A DNA stretch of 32,562 bases from Candidatus Wildermuthbacteria bacterium (lineage in GTDB: Bacteria; Patescibacteriota; Minisyncoccia; Minisyncoccales; UBA10102): contig JACQMR010000009.1 in NCBI GenBank assembly GCA_016203455.1, forward strand, positions 70,524 to 103,085. Reading direction: 5' to 3'. Numbering within the stretch: position 1 is the stretch's first letter; each line of letters begins with the position of its first letter. Below are positions 6,580-13,482 of this stretch, in pieces. A program made the translations under genes and the position numbers. The notes beneath the pieces were generated by a model. The model was not told where the DNA came from, made no database searches, and saw only the letters and a program-made list of their open reading frames with translations.

Positions 6580-7470
6580 ATGGTTATTAAAGTCGGGTTC
6601 CTGGGACCAATGGGCAGTTATAGCGAGAAAGTGGCGCGCGATATGGCGAGGCATCCTGAATCTTCGCAATGGGTTGAAATTGGGACAATCCCGGAGGTTA
6701 TTGAAAATGTTGCCACGGGTCTGGTTGGCGAGGGCATTGTTCCGTTGCGTACGGCATACGGAGATGTGCCGGAAACATTGGACGCTTTGCATCGGGCCGT
6801 TGTTGGCATGGGGAGCCAGGGCGGGAGCATCTTCATCACTGGATACTCCGACAGAACCATTAAATTTTGGCTCGGAGGACTCCCGGGGGCAACTTTGGCT
6901 GACATAGCAGAGGTTGTAACAAAGCAAGAAGCGGTCCAGGCATGCGCTTCCGAAATCAGTCGCTTGGTGCCTGGCTATGCTCCGGTTTATCAGGCAAGTA
7001 CCGCGCTTGGAGCGCGTATGGTTGCCACCAGTGGGCATAGAACACGGGCCACGCTTTGCTCATTGGAAGCACTCCATGAAAACGGCTTGGTTCCATTGCT
7101 GTCCTCGCCGATTATTCGGGTGACAAGTTTCATCCGTGTCGGGCCGCGCCGTTACGCAGGGGCGCAATACGACGAAAGCGCCGTAATGGTCCGAGTTCTG
7201 CAGGATCGTCCAGGGATCCTCAAGTCCATAGGTGAGGCCGTGGATCCCCTGAATCTTGTGGACTTCTCTGTGCTAAAAAATCGCCTTGATGTTGGCGACA
7301 AGATGGCACAGGTTGTGTTTCTCCTGCGGATTAAGGCGGGAGTTAGGGAGGCCGAACTCGTCGTGGAGTTTTTGCGGGCAATGTTCCGGGTGAAGGAGGA
7401 GCTTTTTGGAGTTCCCGAGGATTTGCGGTCGTTGGTCACGAACCTCGGCAGTTATCCGGTATTGCTCTAG
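6580..7470 (+). CDS. Divergent prephenate dehydratase-like protein with ACT domain
   Basis: VGFLGPMGSYSEKVAR start; VTSFIRVG; ACT-like VMVRVLQDRPGILKSIGEAVDPLNLVDFSVLKNR; SD AAGAGGAG upstream. Confidence 0.82.
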   Translation: MVIKVGFLGPMGSYSEKVARDMARHPESSQWVEIGTIPEVIENVATGLVGEGIVPLRTAYGDVPETLDALHRAVVGMGSQGGSIFITGYSDRTIKFWLGGLPGATLADIAEVVTKQEAVQACASEISRLVPGYAPVYQASTALGARMVATSGHRTRATLCSLEALHENGLVPLLSSPIIRVTSFIRVGPRRYAGAQYDESAVMVRVLQDRPGILKSIGEAVDPLNLVDFSVLKNRLDVGDKMAQVVFLLRIKAGVREAELVVEFLRAMFRVKEELFGVPEDLRSLVTNLGSYPVLL

Positions 7471-7483
7471 TATTCGTTTCATT

Positions 7484-7512
7484 AAGAGCGTTCAAAAAAC
7501 GCTCTTTTTCTT
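7484..7512 (+). terminator. Intrinsic terminator
   Basis: AAGAGCGTT-caaaa-AACGCTCTT-TTTCTT. Confidence 0.88.
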
Positions 7513-7687
7513 ATGATAGATTGGTACTTTGCATTAAGGAATTAAGGATAATTAGGAATAATCTCCAAGATAGCGCAAAGAATTACACGAGTTTTCTTTT
7601 TGTAAAACGCTAGCGGAGTTGACACGAAGGAGCGCGGTTGGTACATAAAGAGTATCTTTTTTTTGCGCCGTACGCGCGGGGGAAAGC

Positions 7688-7918
7688 ATGGCTCTTTTTG
7701 GCTTCACTCGTCATGAGCAAGATCGTCAGGATTTTCGCGTCCGGGCGCCGGGGGCGCAGGCGGGTTTTGAGCGGATTCAGGCCGCTCTTCCCCAGGAGGT
7801 CGTTGCGTATCTCCGAAGTTCCCTTGAGACGCGGGGCTTGTCACTGGCCGAGATTACCGCGGCCGATGTCGTCAAACTATGGGAAGTCCAGCGGAGGCGT
7901 GCTCAATCTCATGGTTAA
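7688..7918 (+). CDS. Small uncharacterised protein (76 aa)
   Basis: MALFGFTRHEQDRQDFRV...; upstream TTGACA-N17-TACATA; terminator directly downstream. Confidence 0.6.
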   Translation: MALFGFTRHEQDRQDFRVRAPGAQAGFERIQAALPQEVVAYLRSSLETRGLSLAEITAADVVKLWEVQRRRAQSHG

Positions 7919-7947
7919 AGCGGTCTTTCTTGGACCGCCTTTTTTCT
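7918..7947 (+). terminator. Intrinsic terminator
   Basis: AAGCGGTC...GACCGCC followed by TTTTTTCTT. Confidence 0.7.
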
Positions 7948-7975
7948 TGACATTCTTTTTCGTTTTTGCTATACA
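7947..7975 (+). promoter_or_regulatory. Promoter TTGACA-N17-TATACA
   Basis: Near-consensus; predicted TSS about 7982, five nt before ATG 7987. Confidence 0.75.
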
Positions 7976-7986
7976 TATCGCATAGT

Positions 7987-8061
7987 ATGATTTCTTCACA
8001 GCGAAACAATCTGTTGTTGGGATTGTTGCTCCTCTTGAATACGGGGAGTGTTTCGCGTTGA
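7987..8061 (+). CDS. Leu-rich attenuator leader peptide MISSQRNNLLLGLLLLLNTGSVSR
   Basis: 8 Leu in 24 codons (CTG TTG TTG GGA TTG TTG CTC CTC TTG), with three mutually exclusive stems; downstream LeuA regulatory domain and tRNA-Leu. Confidence 0.9.
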   Translation: MISSQRNNLLLGLLLLLNTGSVSR

Positions 8062-8098
8062 AGAGCAGGCAGATAGGCCATATTCTTTAAACGCACGC

Positions 8099-8133
8099 AC
8101 TCCCCGATTCAATCGGGGAGTTTTTGTTTGTTT
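8099..8133 (+). terminator. Attenuator terminator
   Basis: ACTCCCCGA-ttcaa-TCGGGGAGT then TTTTGTTTGTTT. Confidence 0.92.
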
Positions 8134-8237
8134 CGACGATTGTATATTGGGGAAAGTGAAATATACAATCGTCGGCACATTAACAACAAAATGAAAAAAA
8201 AGGAGAATGCTTTGGGTGCCGAAAGCAAAATTGTACT

Positions 8238-8657
8238 GTGAATGCGAGGACGGTTTTTTCCTGGGGTCGCGCAAGCTATTCTGGCGGCGATGGAGATGAC
8301 ATCCACACAGCTACCATACAATTGATTCGGGACGGGAAGGAGTACACTGAAGCCGCAGTGGGCAATGGCCCCGTGGACGCCTTGTGCAGGGCCATTGACC
8401 GTGTTGTGGGCGAACATTGTACTGTGGGCAATTTTACTGTTCGGGCTATGGATAAAGGAGTGAATTCCATTGGCCTGGTAGTCTTGCATGTTGAAAGAGA
8501 CGGCAAGATTTATCCCGGGCGCGGCGAATCTCACGACATTATCATTGCCAGCGGAAAGGCGTATTTGAATGCCTTGATGTTGGCGCTGTCGGCCGACGGG
8601 GAACAAGAAATTATTATTCCCGTCGTGCTGGGCGTAGCACACACCCCCATGAGTTAG
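8238..8657 (+). CDS. Stand-alone 2-isopropylmalate synthase (LeuA) allosteric/dimer domain protein
   Basis: HTATIQLIRDGKEYTEAAVGNGPVDALCRAIDRVV and GESHDIIIASGKAYLNALM resemble the LeuA C-terminal regulatory domain; no HMGL-like catalytic barrel in the window; GTG start uncertain. Confidence 0.82.
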   Translation: MNARTVFSWGRASYSGGDGDDIHTATIQLIRDGKEYTEAAVGNGPVDALCRAIDRVVGEHCTVGNFTVRAMDKGVNSIGLVVLHVERDGKIYPGRGESHDIIIASGKAYLNALMLALSADGEQEIIIPVVLGVAHTPMS

Positions 8658-8662
8658 ATTGT

Positions 8663-8761
8663 AGGGCGGTAGCTCAACCAGGCAGAGCGCCGGGTTCAGA
8701 GCCCGGAGGTAGCCGCATTCTAATGGCTGTATTATCGGTTCAAATCCGATCCGCCCTACCA
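8663..8761 (+). tRNA. tRNA-Leu (anticodon CAG), class II, CCA encoded
   Basis: AGGGCGG/CCGCCCT acceptor; GCTC/GAGC D stem; CCGGG-TTCAGAG-CCCGG anticodon arm; long variable arm; ATCGG-TTCAAAT-CCGAT; A-CCA. Confidence 0.9.
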
Positions 8762-8773
8762 AGAATTAAAACC

Positions 8774-8808
8774 ATGGCCTATCTGATAGATAGGCCATTT
8801 TCTTTTGT
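8774..8808 (+). terminator. Intrinsic terminator after tRNA-Leu
   Basis: ATGGCCTATC-tgata-GATAGGCCAT then TTTCTTTTGTTT. Confidence 0.9.
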
Positions 8809-8831
8809 TTAATTTTCTCTACAATAGATTT

Positions 8832-9791
8832 ATGCTCATAGACACCCACGGTCATGTTTCTTTTTACGCGTTTAAAGACGATGCTGACGCCGTGTTACAG
8901 CGTACTCTTGAGGGAGATACTTGGGTTGTGATGCCTGGTACGCAGTTTTCCACCTCTAAAAGGGCCGTGGAGCTTGCGGAAAAGTATGATCAGGGGGTGT
9001 ACGCCGCTATCGGGCTTCATCCTATTCATCTTACGGAGAACAGGAGAGTTGACGAGCTGGAAACGCAGTCGGAGATCCTTCAGCAAGTTCAGCATGAAAA
9101 ATCATGGATGACTTTTCAGACAAAAGGGGAGGAGTTTGATTACGCGAAATACAAGGAGCTGGGGCAGAGTAAAAAGGTGGTTGCCGTAGGGGAATGCGGC
9201 CTGGATTATTACTGGGAGCCCAAAGGCAAAGAAAAACGCGAAGCCCAGCGCGTGAAGCAAAAATCAGCTCTTGCGTTGCAGGTAAAACTCGCGGGTGAAC
9301 TCGGTCTCCCCGTTATTTTGCATTGCCGCAAAGCTCACGAGGATTTGATTGAGTTTCTTGATACAAGATACAAAATACAAGATACAAGATTGCGGGGCGT
9401 TGTTCACTGTTACACCGGCGACTTAAAGCAGGCAGAACAATTTTATGGACTGGGCCTGTATTTCGGGTTCAACGGCCTGATTTTTAAGCATGTGCCCGCT
9501 TTGCCAGACCCAAAAGAAATTATAGCCGCCTTGCCTTTAGAAAGAATTGTGCTGGAAACCGACTCGCCGTATCTAACTCCTGCCATAGCAGGGACTGTCC
9601 CTGCTACTTTGGCTCGCCGTAGTCTCGAAGAAAAAAGGGACGAAGGCGGCCCTCATGATGAAAGAAATGAGCCCCTGTTTGTAAAGTATGTGGCTGAAGA
9701 AATCGCCCGCATAAAAGGTATTTCGTTGGAAGAAGTGGCAAGAGTTACAACGCAAAACGCGAAGGACCTTTTTTCTCTGGATACAAAATAG
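8832..9791 (+). CDS. tatD: TatD-family DNase
   Basis: MLIDTHGHVSF; AIGLHPIHL; VGECGLDYY; ILHCRKA; LETDSPYLTP; RNEPLFVKYVAEEIA. Confidence 0.93.
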   Translation: MLIDTHGHVSFYAFKDDADAVLQRTLEGDTWVVMPGTQFSTSKRAVELAEKYDQGVYAAIGLHPIHLTENRRVDELETQSEILQQVQHEKSWMTFQTKGEEFDYAKYKELGQSKKVVAVGECGLDYYWEPKGKEKREAQRVKQKSALALQVKLAGELGLPVILHCRKAHEDLIEFLDTRYKIQDTRLRGVVHCYTGDLKQAEQFYGLGLYFGFNGLIFKHVPALPDPKEIIAALPLERIVLETDSPYLTPAIAGTVPATLARRSLEEKRDEGGPHDERNEPLFVKYVAEEIARIKGISLEEVARVTTQNAKDLFSLDTK

Positions 9792-9794
9792 TAT

Positions 9795-12191
9795 ATGCGC
9801 GGCGCACCCATGTATATCGCTTGGCTTGGGGATGTATCCCAAAAAGATGTCGCGCTTGTCGGTGGCAAGGCCGCCGGGCTTGGAGAACTTGCGCGAGCGG
9901 GGGTTCTTGTGCCTGAAGGATTTGTTGTGACAACGAGCGCGTACGGGGCGTTTGTAAAAGAGAGCGGTATAGATAAAGAGCTGGAAAAGATATTCGCGGG
10001 AGCGGACGGGCGCGGTGAACAGGTCTTGCGAAAAAGCTCCCGGCTTGCCAGGGAGTGTATTTTGAACGCGCCGTTTCCCGCGGTTCTTGAGCAAGAGATT
10101 TTGCAAGCATACGAGAAGCTTTCTGCCAAACACAAGGGACGGGCGCGCGTGGCAGTGAGATCTTCCGGGGTTCACGAGGACTCGGCAGAGGCGTCTTTTG
10201 CTGGTCAGCACGACACATTTTTGAATGTTTCGGGAGCGCGGGCCGTTCTTTTGGCTGTGCGGGCGTGTTTTGCTTCTTTGTATTCTGAACGGGCGGTGTT
10301 TTATGCGAAAGAGCGCGGCATTGTTTTTTTGCATAGCGCGCTCGCGGTGTGCGTGCAGGCAATGGTGAGGAGCGATATAGCCGCAAGCGGGGTGGCGTTT
10401 ACCGCTGAACCCGAAACCGGATGCAAGACCGCTCTCGTTATTACCGGGTCTTATGGTCTTGGAGAAACCATTGTGCAGGGTAAAGTTGAGCCGGATGAAT
10501 TCGTGGTGTTTAGGCCCTCTTTGCTTTTGGGATATTCAGCGATTATCTCTCGTACGCTCGGCAGGAAAAGCAAAAAGTCAACGCGCGCGAGTAAAGGCGT
10601 GCGCGAACAAGAGGTTTTGCAAAAAGACGCGGAACGATTTTGTCTTTCAGACAGGGAAGTTTTACATTTGGCTTGTTCATGCGTTGCCATAGAGGAGCGG
10701 TTTTCCGGATTGGCCGGACATTCCGTTGTTCTGGATATTGAGTGGGCAAAAGACGGCATAGACGGCAAAATATATATTGTGCAGGCGCGGCAAGAAACTG
10801 TGCATTCGCAAGGCGCGTCTGTTCGGGGGTATGCGATATATAAAAGACAGGGCACGGGGAACATATTGGCGCAAGGCGTTGCCGTTGGGCGCGGAATGGC
10901 AGTTGGAAGGGCGCGGGTTGTTCGCAATAAAAAAGATATTTTGGCAATACAAAAAGGAGATATTCTGGTGGCTGAACGCACGGATCCCGATTGGGAGCCG
11001 GTGTTGAAGCGTGTTGCGGGCGTTGTTGCAGAAACCGGAGGAAGAACGAGTCATGCCGCGATTGTTGCCCGGGAGCTGGGCATTCCCACGATTGTGGGCG
11101 CGAGAGGAGCAATGCGGGTTCTTGCCGGAAAGGAGATTACCCTTGATTGCAGTGAGGGCGTTGGCATTGTGTACGAGGGCCGCGTGCCGTTTACTGTCGC
11201 AGTACAGAACGCGCCCGGCATTGTTCAAACAAAGACAAAAGTGATGGTGAATATAGGATCTCCCGCCTCGGCGTTCCAGCATTCTTTTTTGCCTGTGCAG
11301 GGAGTTGGCCTCGGCCGTCTGGAGTTTTTGATTGCTTCTCATATAAAAATTCATCCGAACGCTCTTTTGCGGTACGGCGAACTGAAAAATCTTGCAAAAA
11401 CAAACGCGAAGATTCGCCGCATTGCGAAAGACATAGACGGACTGACCGCGGGCTATTCCAATAAATCGCGGTTTTATCTGGACAAACTGTCTGAAGGCAT
11501 GGGAACGATAGCCGCGGCGTTCTGGCCGCGCGAGGTTATCATTCGTTTTTCGGATTTTAAAACAAATGAATATCGTTCTTTGATTGGCGGGGAGTTATAC
11601 GAGCCGTTTGAAGAAAATCCCATGCTTGGATGGAGAGGGGCTTCCCGCTACGGCGATCCCAGGTTTGCCGAGGCCTTTGGCCTGGAGTGCAAAGCCATGC
11701 TAAAGGCGCGGAATGAATGGCGCCTTACCAACATTATACCCATGGTTCCTTTTTGCCGCACCGTAGAGGAGGGCAAAAGAACGATTGAGATGATGAAAAA
11801 GCATGGATTGAGCAGGGAGCAAGACAAAACACTCAAGGTGTATGTGATGTGCGAGATTCCTTCCAATGTTTTGCTTGCCGATGAATTTTTGGATGTGTTT
11901 GATGGTATGTCTATCGGTTCAAACGATTTAACCCAGCTTGTGCTTGGAAGAGATAGGGATAGCGGGGAAAAAGAACCGGACGAAGAGAACAACGAGGCGG
12001 TGCGGCGCATGGTGCGTATGGCCATTCGGGCGTGCAAAAAGCGGGGCAAGTATGTTGGTATTTGCGGGCAGGCGCCTTCTGACAGCCCCGCGTTTTTGAA
12101 ATTTTTAATTCAAGAAGGCATAGACAGCGTTTCTTTAAACCCGGACAGCGTTATTTCGGCGCTATCTCGCATAGCAAGGCATGCCGGTTGA
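9795..12191 (+). CDS. ppsA: Phosphoenolpyruvate synthase / pyruvate,water dikinase homologue
   Basis: GGKAAGLGEL; VAVRSSGVHEDSAEASFAGQHDTFLN; phosphohistidine motif GGRTSHAAIVARELGIPTIVG; C-terminal MCEIPSN and SIGSNDLTQ. Confidence 0.93.
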   Translation: MRGAPMYIAWLGDVSQKDVALVGGKAAGLGELARAGVLVPEGFVVTTSAYGAFVKESGIDKELEKIFAGADGRGEQVLRKSSRLARECILNAPFPAVLEQEILQAYEKLSAKHKGRARVAVRSSGVHEDSAEASFAGQHDTFLNVSGARAVLLAVRACFASLYSERAVFYAKERGIVFLHSALAVCVQAMVRSDIAASGVAFTAEPETGCKTALVITGSYGLGETIVQGKVEPDEFVVFRPSLLLGYSAIISRTLGRKSKKSTRASKGVREQEVLQKDAERFCLSDREVLHLACSCVAIEERFSGLAGHSVVLDIEWAKDGIDGKIYIVQARQETVHSQGASVRGYAIYKRQGTGNILAQGVAVGRGMAVGRARVVRNKKDILAIQKGDILVAERTDPDWEPVLKRVAGVVAETGGRTSHAAIVARELGIPTIVGARGAMRVLAGKEITLDCSEGVGIVYEGRVPFTVAVQNAPGIVQTKTKVMVNIGSPASAFQHSFLPVQGVGLGRLEFLIASHIKIHPNALLRYGELKNLAKTNAKIRRIAKDIDGLTAGYSNKSRFYLDKLSEGMGTIAAAFWPREVIIRFSDFKTNEYRSLIGGELYEPFEENPMLGWRGASRYGDPRFAEAFGLECKAMLKARNEWRLTNIIPMVPFCRTVEEGKRTIEMMKKHGLSREQDKTLKVYVMCEIPSNVLLADEFLDVFDGMSIGSNDLTQLVLGRDRDSGEKEPDEENNEAVRRMVRMAIRACKKRGKYVGICGQAPSDSPAFLKFLIQEGIDSVSLNPDSVISALSRIARHAG

Positions 12192-12247
12192 CGATATGTT
12201 GGTATTTGGTATCCTTGAAGCGAATCTTTATTGCAGGAGGGTGCGAG

Positions 12248-12517
12248 ATGATGTCCAGGGTGTTCTTTCTGGTTCAGGTGAAAATCGGGCAGAATATGGC
12301 GGCTTTGGAGGATATTCGGAGATTGCTCCAGAGCCATAATTTGGAAGGGCCGGATGTTGTGTCTGGTCCGTATGATATTATTGTTGCGGTATTGTTGAGT
12401 GAGATGATGGCAATGGAAGACATAGGCCGTTTGAGAGAAGCCATTGAAACGGCCCGCGGAGTTTCACGCGTCATTCCTTGTATTTCTTACTCCCCCGTGC
12501 TTTCGCCAACGGGATGA
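12248..12517 (+). CDS. Stand-alone Lrp/AsnC ligand-binding (RAM) domain protein
   Basis: MMSRVFFLVQVK...VVSGPYDIIVAVLL...RGVSRVIPCISYSPVL; no HTH; SD AGGAGG upstream. Confidence 0.82.
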   Translation: MMSRVFFLVQVKIGQNMAALEDIRRLLQSHNLEGPDVVSGPYDIIVAVLLSEMMAMEDIGRLREAIETARGVSRVIPCISYSPVLSPTG

Positions 12518-12522
12518 GTATG

Positions 12523-12551
12523 GGCGCGATCGCAAAGATCGCGCCTTTTTA
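12523..12551 (+). terminator. Intrinsic terminator
   Basis: GGCGCGATC-gcaaa-GATCGCGCC-TTTTT. Confidence 0.88.
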
Positions 12552-12555
12552 CTCT

Positions 12556-13377
12556 TTACAGCGCGTAGGAGTCAGTCGTTTTTTTGAGCAACCCGTCTTT
12601 TACAAGATCATTGAGTATTTCTTGAGATGAGAATGTTGAGTTTTCTTTTGTAAGTTCTTGTTCCAAAAAGTTCCGTACTTTTTGCGCGGGGAGTTTGTCG
12701 CGCGGGGAATTGAGAAGGAGTTTTACAACCTTGGTTCTAAACGATCTGAAAGACCCTTCAAATTTGTTTTGTTTGTCATAGTGTTTGCTTTGCCTGTTTA
12801 TTTTTTTGTTTTTGAGAACCATGGCGCCGTAATCAAACAGGGCGTAATGCCACCGTCTTGAATCTTTTTTCCAAACTGCTTTTTGGGCAACGGGCAAAAT
12901 CTCCGAATCGGCGACATTATGGCGTTTTGGGAAAAAGAAATGGAGATACACCCTGCGAATGTTTGTGTCTAAAAACGCCTCTGTATTTCCAAAAGCAAAA
13001 CACGCAACCGCGCGGGCGGTGTACGGGCCAATGCCGGGGAGCGTTTGCAAGGTTTTTGGATCTCTTGGCAGTGAACTTCCAGATAACCGATGCGCGGTTT
13101 CTTTGAGAAATTTTGCCCTTCTCCAATATCCCAGGCCCTGCCAAACCTTAAGTAGTTTTTTGTCTTCAGCTCTGGCGAGTTTTTTTATAGTTGGAAACGC
13201 TTTGAGAAATTCTTTGTATTTTGGCAGTACTCTTGAAACCTGGGTTTGCTGGAGCATAATTTCAGACACCAGAATTTTGTACGGGTCTTTTGTATTTCTC
13301 CACGGCATACTTCTGCGGTTGGTTTTGTACCAATCCAAAATGATTTTTTGAAACTTTTGCAGAGTCATCTGTCCCAT
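12556..13377 (-). CDS. mutY: A/G-specific adenine glycosylase-like HhH-GPD protein
   Basis: SMPWRNTKDPYKILVSEIMLQQTQVSRVLPKYKEFL; LPGIGPYTARAVACFAFG; LDTNIRRV; [4Fe-4S] cysteines absent. Confidence 0.85.
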   Translation of the reverse strand: MGQMTLQKFQKIILDWYKTNRRSMPWRNTKDPYKILVSEIMLQQTQVSRVLPKYKEFLKAFPTIKKLARAEDKKLLKVWQGLGYWRRAKFLKETAHRLSGSSLPRDPKTLQTLPGIGPYTARAVACFAFGNTEAFLDTNIRRVYLHFFFPKRHNVADSEILPVAQKAVWKKDSRRWHYALFDYGAMVLKNKKINRQSKHYDKQNKFEGSFRSFRTKVVKLLLNSPRDKLPAQKVRNFLEQELTKENSTFSSQEILNDLVKDGLLKKTTDSYAL

Positions 13378-13482
13378 TATATCCTTAAAACTTAGTTTAA
13401 CTAAGTTTTTATAAGAATGGACAGGAGTGTGAAAAGGGGCTACCATAAACCATTGATTATTGAAGATATCGGCGGTAAAAAT

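Noticed and set aside
13378-13482. T-box or attenuator upstream of leuS
   Set aside because: Only a short AAACTTAG/CTAAGTTT hairpin in the mutY-leuS gap; no T-box consensus and no Leu-rich leader.
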